This document shows positions 10,099-23,200 of a stretch of DNA of 64,000 nt, piece by piece. The stretch is from Ampelocalamus luodianensis (Eukaryota > Streptophyta > Magnoliopsida > Poales > Poaceae): NCBI GenBank assembly GCA_036346255.1, contig CM070633.1:13020001-13084000 (forward strand), written 5' to 3'. A model generated the notes under the pieces. The model made no database searches. It was not told the origin of the DNA and worked only from the letters and a program-made list of their open reading frames with translations. The position numbers were made by a program, and so were the translations under genes. Position 1 is the first letter of the stretch. The number at the start of each line of letters is the position of its first letter.

Positions 10099-13000
10099 TG
10101 TAACATCCTGATTTTCGGAATCGGGATGCTAATATTTAATTGACGATCTAATAAATATTTGGCAATGTTTTAAAATTTTCACATGATTAATTAAAATGTT
10201 GCTTCTTAAAATTGAATCGAATTGAAAGTCTGTATTTAAATTGAATTACTTTGATTTCTTGTTTAGCATGCATTACAAAAATCATGATGCATGCATTAGT
10301 ACCGCTACTCTTTTTCAGTCCGACCGACCGTAGGCGAGACGCCTGTAAGTCTATTTCTTTTCCCCAACTTCTCTCCTCGCAATCACAACCGAGAATCAAG
10401 AATCCGACGACGCATGTTATACCATTGCGATCGTGGTCTCGAGAGCTTTCCAATTTGGCGGCTAGTTTGCACATGCAAGGTCGTTGGAGCAAGCCGGAGA
10501 AAAGAGGAAGAACTGTACTGCTATTCTCTTCCGAGCAAACAGGAACTTCAAATATTTTTAGAGAGCATCACACTCTGGATAAATTCCTGAAAATATTACC
10601 TAAGCATCATCATTATGTTAGGAACCTCCCATAAAAATTTCGTGATTTTTGGACCTGGGCAATTATGTCTAAAAATTATCGAACTCCCCGCTGCCATTTG
10701 TTTCCCCAAAACCGAACACTGTTCATTCGAAATTTTTCTCTATTCCAGCCGAACCAAACAATACAAAGCCACTGCCATTATTTGGCCGGCTGAGCACACA
10801 TTCTCCTATGCCACTCATTTCTCCCACTGCCTTTGCCCCAACCAAATGCTCTCTTTGCTGCAACTTTTCACTGCCTTTTTCTACCATTGCTTTCCCCAAG
10901 AGAGCAACCTCACTGTTCAATTTTTGTCCCAGCCGAGAGCTCCTCCCAACCCACTGTCCATTTGCTCTTCCATCACACACCACCACCCAAGTGAACAGCT
11001 AGCCCACTGCGATTTCCTATTTTTTTCCCACTGTCACTTATGTTTTCCCACGCCAACTTCCTTCCCCACTGCCTTTCTTCTTCCCAGAGCAAAAACACAG
11101 CACATGAACTCCTCTTCTACAACTTCTCTCCTTCCAAACTCCACCAAGCATCACAAATCTTTGAATGCATGTTATATCTTAGCTATCCTCATATCGAAAG
11201 CAACCCATTTTGCCGATTTGTTTTCGCATGCGTGACCTTTTGGGCATTCTTGAGATGAGGGTTGGAAGAACAGCAATGCATGTGTGCACTGTCTGTCCGG
11301 AGCATCGGCATGGTGACCGGAGCTTGGGCGCGAAGACGGCAGCGGCTTCCGAGGGGACGGCGTCGAGGAGCCATGGACACGAGGCCGAGGCTGCAGCAGC
11401 AAGGCCGAGCAGTGGCGCAGCAGCTCCTGGCAACTCGGTGTGGTGCGGCCTAGAGCACGGCGTCGTCGCCGAGCGGTGCGGCATCGGGGTGGCCAGGCGG
11501 AGGTGCGGCTCGGTGGTGACCGGGTCTGGTCGGCCGGAGCTTGCTGCAGCAGCAGCAACGGCGGCGTGGAGCAGCAGCCGAGGAGCCGAGGCGAGGCTGA
11601 GGCGCCGAGCGATGTGGCGGCGGCCGAGCATGGCGATGGTAGGCGGTGCGCAGCCGGCATGGCATGGCATGGCGCTGTCTAGCGGTGTTGGTGGCGGCGC
11701 ATAGGGAGCTGTAGCAACTCAGTGGTGCGCACACATGTGCAACAGCGAGCAGTGGCCATCATGCATGGTGTGGCACGACGCACAGTGGCGTGACGTCGAG
11801 GCGATGGTGGTTGAGCACAGGGCGGCCGAGGCGAGGAGGCAAGGTCGGCGGAGCAGCGGCACTTGGCGCAGCAGGTCGGCGTGGCGATGCCAAGGCGTGC
11901 GACGGCTAGGCGAGGGAGTAGCGGCCGAGCAGGATGAGGTGCTGCAGTGGCACGCGGTGGCGTCGGCCCGACGGTGGCCTGGTTAGCGGCATTTGGAAAT
12001 GGCGCTGTCCAGCGGTCCGTGCGGGCGGCAGTCGCGGGCGTGGCCGAGAGCGACGATGCCAAGGCGGCACCATGGGGCACGACAACTAAGGCGTCGACGC
12101 AACGAGGACAAGGTGGCGCATGTATCATCGAGGGCGCGGTGCATACGGTGGCAATGGGATGGTGGAAGCGAACGTGGACGCGGACGAGAGGCGGAGCCGA
12201 CGAGAAGCCGCATGCGAACGAGTTCAGCGACGACTACGGTGGAGCGGGCGAGGAACCGGCAACGGCTATGGTGGACGTGGGCGAGTGGCCAAGAAGACGA
12301 CGCCCGGTGACGATTCGCACGTCTAACGTTGTGGTAAAATCTTTAGTGTATATTTGTTACCACGCTATGATATTAGTCATGCATGTTGCATTTTAGTCTT
12401 GAGCATGTAATCTTTTTATGCATGTTGATAGGTAAAGAGTGTTGGGTAGCTTGCGACCAGTGTAATTATCCGGTTTTGTCTTATTTGCGTGTAGGTGTGA
12501 TTATGTGTTGTTATTTTGGTGAATGTCAATAATCAGTTTATTGTGGTGGGATAAGTATATTGTTGATTGGTGGAAGCTAGATTATATATATTGTTGAATT
12601 GTTAGAACGGATGATATTATTTTGGAGTCGCAGGGAAGTTAATGGTGATCTTTGGATAATACATCAATTGTTGGAACAATAATTTTTGGAGATAGGATGC
12701 ATAAGGAGTTTATAAATTATTACTTTATAGATAGCTCATGTGATGGTATTTAGCGAAATATGGAGGTTGAGTCTGATAGTTTATTTAACCATAAGCAAAT
12801 TGATCGGATGTCTTAGGTAATAGTTATGTGAGTCATTTGTGCTAGAATTTGGGAGATGGTAGAATAGATTATTTGATTGTGGATAAATAGTTGGATTGTC
12901 TTATAATTAGTGGTTAAGTCCCATGTACCGAGTTGATAGAAATGTGTCCTAAATCGAGTTAGTAGATAAATGATCCTTAGTTGATCATAGAGAGACATGT

Positions 13001-15797
13001 GTGACTGGATTGTTAGATGTCATACGCGACTAATCCGGTGAAATGGATATAAGTTGATTGATTAGTGAGTTGTTAAATGTTGGACATGCTTTTAAATTGT
13101 AAAGTTCGCTAGGTGTCGGTTAGTCAAATAAACCTCAATCGGTGGAAATTTTGGTATATGCGAGGGTGATTTGCCGAGGCGAGACTAGTAGAGCTAGATA
13201 GTTAGTATTAGCTTAAATAGTATATTAGAGAATGATTGATGGATTTAATCATGGTCATATGCCCATGAGTCGGTGGATTTCGTGTAATTATCGGATAGGT
13301 TGTTTATTTGGAAGATCATGAGTTCGGGCATCACTCGATGGATTGACTACCTTGATAATGTCTTAGTGGAGGTTAGTACGGGATTTAGATCAAGATATGA
13401 GAATATAATTGGAGAGTGTTATACATGTGATTGGATTCAACACCCGAGAATCGGTTAAGTATATGATTGTGAGAAGACTAGATTGGTCGGTAGATGTTTT
13501 CCTTTAGGAAATAAATTGAAAAGAAAAGAAAATACATAGACCCCACTTGTCATGGCAGAGGCTAGGTCATCCTACCTATAAAAATTATTTAATGCAGTAG
13601 CAAAATCAGAAAAGAATTATTTTTACACGAAAAAGTCTTTTAACTTCAACAATTCATAACTAATTCATATGAACTCTAAATGGAGTGATTCAATTTTTAT
13701 TGATCATAAATTTTAATTACCTTTCATGCCCATGTAAAGCTTATCCCTACCACTGTTCTACAAATTTCCATGAACAATTAAATTGGATGAACAAGAATGA
13801 ACATTGATTTTCAGCATTTTCCAAAAATCTGATTTTCAAACTACTATAACTCTCTCATATAAACTCCAAATGGAATAATTTTTGTACCTAAATTCATATA
13901 AAATCATAATATAGCTACTGTATAAATTTCATGCATTTTGGAGCAATTTGAGTTTTTGGCTATTTCTCGGTGTTTATTCGATATCGCTTTTCTTTAGATT
14001 CCGAGTTGCCGGAAGTATGAGAGTAAGTAACCGAGAGTGAGCAAGTGAACTACCAGCAAGGCAAGCATCCTTTGAACTTTCTTTTTGCTTCATATTTGAT
14101 CCCAGTTTTTGTTAAGTTAGTGCAAGGATAATTGCTTGCATGCTATTTTGATAATGTCGCTATTTTTGTGATTAATAGTTAGACACATCCTATTATCTTG
14201 TCATTGTGGCTATCCATGAATTATTCCAGTACTGAAATGATTAGGATAGGATGTGTGAAATTATATTGTTCGGGTTCGCTTAGCCATGCAAATCTAGAAC
14301 CGGTAGCTGATTGTCGGGAATAACTCGACAATTATGGGATACACACAACTTTCTTTATATACTGTTGTTTCAGATCTTTGCAACTGTTTTATGAGTTAAA
14401 TTTTGTCATTTTAAATGAGCTTTTGGTCTGGACAAGTGTTGGTTAGTGATGGTGCTTTGTGCACGAGCTTTGGGTAAGTGGTGGACTTGTTTGGACAATT
14501 AAGGACCGAACTTTGGTAACGTCGTTGATTCAAGTACATTCGTGCTACCACACACGGGTTGGGATCCGTATGGTTAAGTAGGGGGAAGGTTTTGTTGTGT
14601 TGAGTCCCACGGTGGTGAAATTGTAAGGGCATGGGACCGAGAAATCCTGTGTTCCTTTTGGGCCGATAGGATAGAGACGTTAACGTCTTGTGTTTCCTAG
14701 GAGCCCTGGGTTGAGGGACTTAGCCCAATGGGATCTTCTTGCTAAAAATGACCATAGGAAGTATGCTATATTCGGAGGCATCTGGAGGCTTACGGGCTAA
14801 TCAAGTCGTGTGGGTAAAGTAGTACACCCCTGTAGGGTATAAATCTATTCGAATAGCCGTGTCCACGGTTATGGACAACCGCTTGAGTTCGGGAGTTACT
14901 ATTGTTAGACTTGGAATTAAAATTATGGGTGAACTCGGTAATTATCATGAATGGGATGTTCATGCTTGTTGTAGTATCAAAGTGGGAAGCCACTTTGCTA
15001 TTTGTATGCTTTATTTGTTACTCAGTTCATTACTTATTCACATGCTTTACTTCTACTTCAAATCTGATTTTGAAATGGCACTTGAAAAACTAGTATGTGT
15101 AGGTTGTACATTGTTGCGTCTCTTTCGCAAAACTAAGCCAGTATGAGCCCTTTCTTTGAATGACCTTATGCATAACTATTTTTATTTATGTAAGACTTGC
15201 GAGTACTCTTTGGTACTCAGCCAGGTGTTTGCTGGCTTTTACAGGTGAGGAAGATACCGAGACCGATGAGCTTGTCGGTGTCGATTTAGGCGACACCGAT
15301 GAGTAGTATGCTATCTTTTAACTCCCAGTCGGTTGCCGATGGGTTATGGGGCATACCACTGCTGGTATTTTGGTTTATTTACTTGCTTCTGCTATGAACT
15401 TGTTTAATTTGGCCAGTCGGCCACTTGTGTTAGTTGTAACCTTGGAGCTATGATGTATGACTTTGCACTATTTATGTATGAGGGTTGTATGGATGTGATC
15501 GACGTTGTATGAGAGTATGAATATGTTGGTCGCTGATCTTGGGAGCCAACATAAGTCATGCTCGCTGCTCATGGCTTTCTATTTAACTCGCTAAGTGTAG
15601 TGCTTGACTTGTTGGAGAACCGACAATCATGTAGTGCTCGCAAAGGAGCGGTGCGCATGATCGTCGGAGCTCTAGATTTTAGTTAAGCCTCTCATTTAGA
15701 CTGAGTTAAGTTGGAATCCATTTACTGGAGATTCAGGGTTATGTCCTTAAGACCATGCTTAGTCTCGGTCTTATGGAGATAATCCGGGGTCCCCACA
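10099..15797 (+). mobile_element. Solo LTR of a giant-LTR gypsy family, 5.7 kb
   Basis: The element starts TGTAACATCCTGATTTTCGG and ends ...CGGGGTCCCCACA, and is flanked by the 5-bp direct repeat AAAAT (10094-10098 and 15798-15802). A second copy lies inverted at 58560-63226 with the same end and long shared stretches (for example around 15240-15360 and 15530-15790). It contains a GC-rich block (about 11250-12320), the hairpin block (14827-14876) and the GAGTAC...GTACTC repeat (15198-15216). No internal coding region is present, so it is a solo LTR left by LTR-LTR recombination. ORFs inside the GC-rich block are not supported as genes. Confidence 0.88.
14827..14876 (+). repeat. Conserved LTR hairpin block, copy 3
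   Basis: CCCTGTAGGG stem, perfect CTATTCGAATAG palindrome and GTCC...GGAC stem. Confidence 0.82.
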
Positions 15798-16878
15798 AAA
15801 ATAGTATGGTTTTGGATTTAATGGAAGTTTGTATTATTCATATTAAATCATTTTAATCTTGGAAAATTCCAATTAAGCTTTATTAATTCCACAAAAGGTG
15901 AAAATTTGGAAAAGCCTAATTTAAACAAAAGATTCTAAAAATCTCAAAAATTGGGATGTTACAGCGATCCCGCTGGAGGGTGACATGGTCACCCAATACG
16001 ATCGTCGTATCATTAGTTGTTTTCTTCTATAGTGTGTTGGTTTGCGAGGATCCAAATTGGGTTTCCTTCCTCTTGATGTCAACATGAGCAATTAATGATG
16101 AAGTAAATGTAATAATGCAATAAGCTAGAGAGAAATGATGTGTCATTTTGGGCACATCAATGGCCCGGCCTAGTATTGTGTGGCCCGCTACAGTTAATAG
16201 CGTAGTCCAAACCAAAGCCCAACACTGTTCACTAAGGCATGTTCACTAAGGCCCAGTACTGTGTAGCCCAATAGTCACTAGCCTGGTCCATCGCTATTCA
16301 TCCAAACCCAACCTGATATTGCTACCAAACCTATCACTGTTTTAACCGAATATGAATAGTAATGGATCTAGTACTACTCACACCGCCCCAATATTGTTGG
16401 CCCAAAACCCGTTAAACTTGTTTATACTCATTTCGACTGTTTCGAGCCCATCTAGCCCGTTTTCAACCCTGTTTGGCCCAACAAAGTATCATTTAAACTC
16501 TAACCACACATACCTACCTTCCTTTAGATCTTTTCTGGATTCTCTTTAATGTTGTTCCCAACTTGCATCCTAGGATCCATGTTCGACGAACAAGCCATCG
16601 AAGGAGCTAATCAAGACGTGGAAGGAGTAGGCCTGGTCGAAGACTTTGGACAGGCAAGCAAGTAACATGTCTTTGATCATGTTGATCCCATATTATTTTA
16701 GTACTCTTATTTTCATCTACATTATTTACGCACCTTTACTTACATAAAATAGTTTGGAATGACATGATGGGTAGCAAAATCCTACCACTGATAAGCCCTT
16801 TTGTGATCTTGTTAGCCATATTCACCTTGACAACCTTAGTATGATTTACATATATGTTCACGTCGCTAGTAGTAGATA

Positions 16879-17153
16879 CTCCCTCCATTCTTGAATAGAT
16901 GTCATTCTAGCATTTTTCACAACAACCAAGGCATGTATACAAAAGACCATCTTGCCCTCCTTTATTTGCTCACTTATTGCTCTTGGATGTTGTGCGTACT
17001 CTAGTCTATAGTAGTAAATGACCTTGGAAATATGAATGAGAGGGGTATGTAAAGGGGAAAAATGGTAAAGTGTTACCTAAAAAATGTAGAATGACATGTA
17101 TTGAGTAATAAAATTTGAAAGCTAAAATGACATATATTTGGGAATGGAGTGAG
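16879..17153. mobile_element. Stowaway-type MITE, 275 bp
   Basis: The ends CTCCCTCCATTC... and ...GAATGGAGTGAG form inverted repeats of the Tc1/mariner-derived Stowaway type, and TA dinucleotides flank both sides (16877-16878 and 17154-17155). It has no coding capacity. Confidence 0.87.
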
Positions 17154-17780
17154 TAGGTTGGAAAACTCAAAATGATTTGTGAACTACGGTAAGGATTTTG
17201 GCATAATGCTCATAGACTTTGGAAAACTAAGCCGACGACAGAGGTCCAGACGGTTGGCCATCCACGAGTTAGATGCTGTCCACTCCCTCTCGCTTGAGGG
17301 TTGAGGTTAGGTTTGGTTTGGTTTTGATAGAACTGTGTCATCATGTACGTGGTATGTGAATGGCAGCCTCACCTGTGGCATATAAGGATGAGACCTATGT
17401 GCCAAGTAAAGGACACAAAATCCACTCAACCACAAGTTTGACTCTTCTAACCTAGCCTAGGATACTGCTCGATTCGATCGAACATCGTTCTGCAGGTTGA
17501 ACTACTATCCTAGGATCATCTCGATGGCCCAATTGGAAGGGGTGGGATGGAAGTTGACTTTCTATGCCATTTGCCAATCCGGGGTGGAAGTTGGCTTTCT
17601 ATGCCGATTGCCAATCCTCGCAACGATAGGTCATTCATCGTCAGGTTGCAGTTTTTGCCTTGGTCGGTGAATTCCCGATTTGGATGAATGACATGTGACC
17701 TACTAGGCGAAGATCCCTTGAAATGGCCTTGCTATCCCAACTCCGATGAAGCTATGGGTACCTTGTGGGTAAAGTTGGAC

Positions 17781-17845
17781 AACTTTGCAGAGTATAATCA
17801 ATAGTATTCGAATATGCCGTGCTTCCAGTTAATGAAGGCAAGTTC
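17781..17845 (+). repeat. Conserved LTR hairpin block, copy 4 (decayed)
   Basis: Recognisable CTTTGCAGAG and TATTCGAATA elements remain; the GTCC...GGAC stem has decayed. Confidence 0.5.
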
Positions 17846-17862
17846 ATGGGTGATTCCAACAA

Positions 17863-17942
17863 TAAGGCATAAGTAGAGTTTGGATGATTTTAATGTGGTA
17901 ATTAAGGCATAAGTAGAATTTGGATGATTTTAATGTGGTAAT
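17863..17942 (+). repeat. Two tandem 40-bp units
   Basis: A 40-bp segment beginning TAAGGCATAAGTAGA is repeated directly once with one difference. A second local duplication of about 32 bp (ggaagttgrctttctatgcc...) lies at 17550-17614. Confidence 0.85.
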
Positions 17943-18126
17943 TACATATGTCAACCCCCTTTCTTATCTATATAATGTTGTTTCCCTTGTTTTAAAATGC
18001 TAGTCTTCACAATCAAACATGCATTTAGGCCTATCTTACCACAACCCAATATTCTGTTCAATTGAAAATCCTGGCAAGTAGATACAAAAAAATTTCCGTG
18101 TGGATTCCTAAGTTTGTACTTATACT

Positions 18127-19067
18127 CAGGGCCGTTCCTGAGTTTTTTTGGGCCTAGGTCGAGTACTAATACGGAGGCCTAATCCACTCTCTCAAAATAT
18201 CTATATATATTTCTATATACGTATATATAGTCTTATAAATACACATCAATTAAGAAGATAATATTCAATGCACTAAAATAACTTATATAGAATATCTCAA
18301 AGTTCATAAAGTGGACAAATGTAATAATAAATTACTTACTTGGCGCTTGACATTATTTTAAACAATTTCTTCTAACATTTCGAGATGCAAAGTCATTGAT
18401 TATACTATTGATATCGATCTCATCCAATAACTTCTTCTCGATGCATAAAGTCGCCAAACCATTTAACCTTTCTTGAGACATTGTTGACCTCAAATAGTTC
18501 TTCAATAATTTCAACTTTGAAAAGCTTCTTTCGGTGATGCGACACGATACAGTGAGAAATAAGATCCGTAAGCAATGGAAACATTTGGATAACAATCCAC
18601 CTCTCGACATGCTCGAAAATCTCCATAGTAGACAATGCACCATCTCGCAATGTGAATTTCATAATCTTCAATTCGAAATAAGATCATGTACCTCAACATC
18701 GATGATCCATTAACAGAGAAAGTTTCGCAAATTTAGTGCAAGACTCTTCAAGTTCAATATTATCTAATGACTTGTGGTGCTTGAGCTCATTAAGAAACCA
18801 AATATGTCTTTAAACACCATGAGTTCTTCAAATCTGTTCTTCAAAGAAGTGATTGCCATATCAACGAACAAAAAATATTTAACTTCAAAGCCTTCTCTAG
18901 TTATCTACGTTCTTGCACTTGATGTCTTGATTGGGCCATACTCCATGTGAGCCCACATACATTACTAAGATCTAAGACTAAGACTAATGTACTATATGGG
19001 GTGGGGCCTATGTAAATTTTAGGCCTAGGGCGATGGCACACCCTGCCCACCCCCAGGGCCGGCCCTG
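18127..19067 (-). mobile_element. hAT transposon remnant, 941 bp
   Basis: The termini CAGGGCCGTTCCTG and, inverted, CAGGGCCGGCCCTG match hAT ends. The flanks carry the exact 8-bp duplication CTTATACT (18119-18126 and 19068-19075), the hAT hallmark. The minus strand keeps only the 3' part of a transposase gene, so this is an internally deleted, non-autonomous copy. The intact termini and duplication suggest it inserted in roughly its present, shortened form. Confidence 0.93.
18353..18900 (-). pseudogene. hAT transposase C-terminus (dimerisation domain)
   Basis: The minus-strand frames around 18353-18671 contain the hAT family dimerisation signature: ERSFSKLKLLKNYLRSTM followed by SQERLNGLATLCIE. 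Upstream minus-strand pieces to about 18900 (for example SLKNRFEELMVFKDI) fit the preceding transposase segment but are broken by stops and frameshifts. This matches the TTF-type/ZMYM1-like hAT transposases of plants. The N-terminal zinc finger and the RNase-H-like catalytic core are missing, so it cannot be active. Confidence 0.85.
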
Positions 19068-19075
19068 CTTATACT

Positions 19076-19974
19076 TCGTTAATCAAGAACAGAGAATGCT
19101 TGGGAATAAATTGAAGAGCCTTTGGAGTGAGACTTTCGATGGCTCTCTGGAAGGAGACAGCTTTTGGTTCTAGGTTTGGACCATGCTCAAGCATGCCTGC
19201 AGTGTAGGGGTTTCTCTTGTTGTGTAATATAAACTTTAGGCTTAGACGCCGCCCAATAATGTAAAGTAAGGCTGTTAAGCTGTACTTTCCCTTGTATTAC
19301 AAAGTTTGGCTTTCATGAATAAAGCGTGAGCGGGTTTGATGTACACTCTCTGTCCGCAACTGGAATTCTTGGGCAGTTGCGGGGAAAACGATGGCCTCGC
19401 AATCTCATGCCCGGGACAATGGATTGTGACTGTTTGGGAAGCTCCAGTATGCCCAGTGTGTCCCGAACATACTCCATAGATTTCCATGGCACGTAATCTT
19501 GCTCATCCTGTGTCCATTTGTTATGTGAAGTCCAAATGTTCCACATGACCGTCACAATGGTTGGTGCAGCCGACTTTGGGGCAACCTCCTCGCGCAATAT
19601 AGCAGTTCGCCAAATATTAGATCTTTCTGCTTGCCCATTGGCTTATGGATTGTATGCTGTAAGAAATTGGTGCTCAATTTTACACTTTCGCACAACTTTT
19701 AAATTTGTCAACTTTTGAAAGATGCTCCGAGTCTGCTTTTGAAAATCTTCCAGCAAAGTGCCGAAAATCAGGAACGTCGGCAGCCCAAACAAAACCCGAA
19801 CAGTCAAACAAAAGAGTTATTTTTGAGCTGAACTTCATTTGTACTAAGCCCTATTTGGTATGCAAGAATTTCATAGGGAACAAATTTAATTACCACAGGA
19901 ATCATGAAAAATCCCGACGCTGCAAAATTTTGTAGAAAAGCAAGTTGAGATGATAGTTTTTTTTTAATGAGAAC
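19076..19974. other. Unassigned intergenic sequence downstream of the coatomer gene
   Basis: I find no convincing gene. A minus-strand frame at 19313-19597 has a WNIWTSHNKW-like segment that weakly recalls the post-RT region of plant LINEs, but nothing else supports this. The stretch around 19845-19915 (gccctatttggtatgcaag) resembles MITE-type A/T-rich sequence; no duplication was found. Confidence 0.3.
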
Positions 19975-19999
19975 TACATTACATTACATGAGGTGGCAC

Positions 20000-20005
20000 T
20001 TTATT
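20000..20005 (-). terminator. Polyadenylation signal of the coatomer zeta gene
   Basis: AATAAA on the minus strand lies about 220 bp after the stop codon in A/T-rich sequence, giving a 3' UTR of ordinary plant length. Confidence 0.6.
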
Positions 20006-20224
20006 TTCTCTGTACTTCGAAAAATGTAAGATACAGAAGCACTCTGATGAAAAAAAATTACATAGCATTTGGTGAGACAGTTTTGAATAATAATCTGTGA
20101 CATGCAACTACTTCATCCGTTACAGTTGCAGATTAAGGATTGAGTAACTACCAGATCCAACATACAGTAGCCCAATCTTGAACACACAGAAGTTGTAAGA
20201 AATCAAAAAAGAAATGATAGATGA

Positions 20225-23200
20225 TCATTTGAGCAGAGATCTTGCGAAGTGCTCCCTAGCTGTGGCTAGAGCTTGAGATATTGTCTGCGGAGAACAGAGG
20301 GCCAAGGGAATTATGATATGTAAGAAAACTAACAAAGGAATGAGCTAGGATGGATAAATAAATTACCTGCTCAGACAAGGGGACAGAACCATCAACAGCA
20401 TTAGTTGCAACCTTCCCAGCAATGGTGTTTGCATCTGTCTCGAGAATTATGCTGCAAAAGTACAAAAAAGCCCAACTTATTCCACTTTATCTTTAACTAA
20501 TTCCAGTTTATCCTTTATATTAAATAGTTTGGCATGTGTAACACTGACTACAACTTAACAAGAAGAAAGTTTAATACTCTAATGAACTGAGGTCTTAATT
20601 GCTTGAAATCAGCAGCAACCATACTATGTTTCTCAACACTACTGTTTACTAGTTGCTACCTGCTAAGTATCTTACAATGATGCTCACTCACACATTTAAA
20701 GCTATCTCCATCAACTAGCTAAATTTAAAGAGTTCATTGTGACAGAAACTCCCCGAGAGCTCCACTTGTCTGATTTTTGGCATTAAGAAAAGGCAAAAGA
20801 TAGTCATCGAGTCAACCCTTCACTTCGATCAGTAGCAACTATGCTGAAAAGTTATCTTCCATAGGGAAATAACCACATGATAACAGCTACCCAAGAACTT
20901 TGGCATCCCTCTGAGCTTCCAAATGAACTACAATTGTCAAGTGCTACAGTTTCAAGGGTTATTCTGATCTCACTCCTGCAAACTGTTCGACTTAGTAATG
21001 ACATGTTAAAGTTAAAGACTCATCATTACAGACAATCCACGCTGCTGTTCCTGTCATGCATTTAAGATCAGCACAGTGAATAGCTCCATCCTTCTTTCCA
21101 GTTTGCAAGTTTAAGAACAGTTATTTGTAAGAACACATACCATTAAACAAGCAGTACACCTTATAACCATAACAGATCTAAGGTCCGGTGCATTCATATA
21201 GATGCTAAAAAATGAATGCAAACAAAAAAAAAATGGCATATCAATAATGATCTAACAAAAAAAAAGGTTAACAAAAAAGTACAATATGCAGCAGCATGTG
21301 TGAAATGGCACCAAAAAGTATAATATACATCTTTGCAATGTTATTGGGCAAATTTTCCCAAAGTAACAATACTCAACAACACCTTCATTTAAGCAGAGTA
21401 TAAGACACATGATCCAAATCTGGCATGATCAAAAGGAATATTTACCCTCCATCTATAATTTCATCAATGCAGAGAAGTATCAAGTCCAAGTTCTCAAGTG
21501 CTGTCCTCTTCTCAACATCACTCCTAAAGCAAAGTAAGTTGCACTTTAAACCAGCTGCCTGACGAATTACCAGTAACAAAATACCAGTTCATGCAGTAAT
21601 ATTTGAACAAGTAAACTACTTGAGTAGAAGACCAACTGAATCAGAGAAACCCTGCAGTACACTTGCTATGATGAGCTCATTCTCATCATCTCCAGCAGTG
21701 ACGAAAAAGTGAAGGTCATGAACAAACTTGTAAACGACAATATAACCATCAAACAATGTTATCTCAGCTGCAGAGAATCAAAAGTAGGTATCAAAAGACA
21801 AATCTAAATTCAAATTAGACATCAAAGTAGTGGATATTACTGGGCATAATAATTATAATAATGAACATAAATATGAAGCTTTTTACTTATTTAATAACTA
21901 GCATTTCCAGTCACTGGACAGTCAGGCTTCCACATTGCAAATGATACTATGTGCTAGCAACAGTGAACTAAAATGATTCGTTTATGTTATATCTTCTTTT
22001 CAGCTCATAGCTCATACTTGGTTAACCTGAGCTGATACGGCGCCAAGTACTACTACGACGTTTATGCATGGGAAGGCCGAGGTACGTGATGCAGGAACCG
22101 AGGGACGTGTGAAGCCTAGGCTAGAATTAGAGAAGAACCCAGATGTCCCTACAAACATGTGCTGGCTTCGGATTGGAAGGATTCCAATTCGGTTAGTTAC
22201 TTAATTTCCTGGTTAGTTATTCTTTTTGTTTCCGAGCTGAGCACCTGCAGGTGTAGCTATTTGTTGGTTCAATCGAGTCCAAGTTTGAGTTCTAGTGTGT
22301 TAGTGGTCGGAGTTTGAGTCCTGGTGTGAGTAGACTTAGCTGGTTTTTTTATTTCTCTAGAGAACCGGACTGGTTTTTGGGAGGAACTCTGGAAAACCAA
22401 GAATATGCACGTACGTGTGTGTCTAGTCCGTCTGAGTGGTATGCGTGTGTCTGTGTCGTTCTTTCCGTGGAGTCCGTGTAGGATTTTGTCTCTGCCCTCA
22501 TGGGGTATAAGTTTGGCCTAGCGCTATGTAACAGGCAGACATTGGTTTTGGAGTTAAGAAAAATCTGAAAAACACCAAGTTTGGGGACCCAGTCGAGTAT
22601 TGTGTTCTCGTGAGATCTTTTTTTGGGGGGTTTCTATTGCTGCGTGGTTTTGATCCTTTAGATCAAAGTTGCCAGTTGATCCTTGGTGATCTTTTCTACT
22701 GTTTGTGTATTGTGGTATACACAGGGAGGAGAACAGTTATATAGGGTTCGGAGACAATTCTATCTGGATTGTTGCCGACCAAGCTACTTTTCTGATGTTG
22801 ATGTTCTGATCAAACAGGAGCTACTATTTGCTTACCCTATTAGGTGCTGTACATTGGTCCTTATTTACTGCATGGACGAATTGATGAACAGACGTTAGTG
22901 CCTTTGCCCTTCGTACATACATTGCATCTGTTCAGCGGGTTCAGGTTTGGAGTTTTGGTGCTGCTAAGTGAGGGAGGATTGCTACAGATCATTACTCGTG
23001 CCGACATACGTGTCTACTAGATTACTAGTCGGGCCGTATCATGAGCTGTCAATTACATAGCCTAAAGCAGTGAAGAGATTGAATAATTGCTAAAAAAAAC
23101 AAGAGGTTCCTACCACCATTCAGTTTCAATGAACATTCAAGGAAAACCAAGCATCTTACAGAGTAGTATTACTGCATTATAAATAGTGGGCATCAACTTA

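Larger units (their letters stand above)
8986..15963 (-). mobile_element. Old gypsy LTR, minus strand, broken by two later insertions
   Basis: Removing the fold-back element (9245-10088) and the solo LTR (10099-15797) with their duplications joins 8986-9244 to 15798-15963. The joined minus-strand sequence starts TGTAACATCCCAA at 15963, like the other gypsy LTRs here, and has the same A/T-rich opening followed by a GC-richer part. It stops at the 8985 junction. No polypurine tract precedes 15963 on the minus strand, so it is more likely a solo or truncated LTR than part of a complete element. Its left end is unclear. Confidence 0.5.
15964..18118 (+). mobile_element. Eroded gypsy LTR sequence
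   Basis: No coding region is visible. The stretch around 16560-16700 (gaagactttggacaggcaag, then catgtctttgatcatgtt) and a weak copy of the hairpin block at about 17781-17845 indicate LTR origin on the plus strand. A Stowaway MITE (16879-17153) is inserted and two local duplications occur (17550-17614, 17863-17942). Borders cannot be set from this sequence. Confidence 0.5.

Noticed and set aside
11172..12396. Several overlapping ORFs of 60-164 codons on both strands.
   Set aside because: They lie in the GC-rich block of a solo LTR, overlap in all frames, show no domain and have low-complexity Ala/Arg-rich composition.
14859..15146. A 95-codon frame in the solo LTR at 10099-15797 has a 95-codon counterpart at 59219-59506 in the other solo LTR, with a hydrophobic stretch.
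   Set aside because: Both start with GTG inside the hairpin block. By eye, only about four codons differ at the third base alone, whereas more than twenty-five differ in the amino acid, so the similarity is nucleotide-level LTR homology and not coding constraint.
19313..19597. Minus-strand ORF of 94 codons considered as a LINE RNase H fragment.
   Set aside because: Only a short WxxWTSxN-like string matches; no second motif, so kept only as a low-confidence note.
22683..22898. A 71-codon plus-strand ORF inside the coatomer intron.
   Set aside because: Lies wholly in the solo LTR at 22033-23041 and has no family features.
22033..23041. Inverted ends TGATACGGC/GCCGTATCA considered as a DNA transposon TIR.
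   Set aside because: The 5-bp duplication, TG...CA ends, 1-kb length and TATA-like motif fit a solo LTR better.
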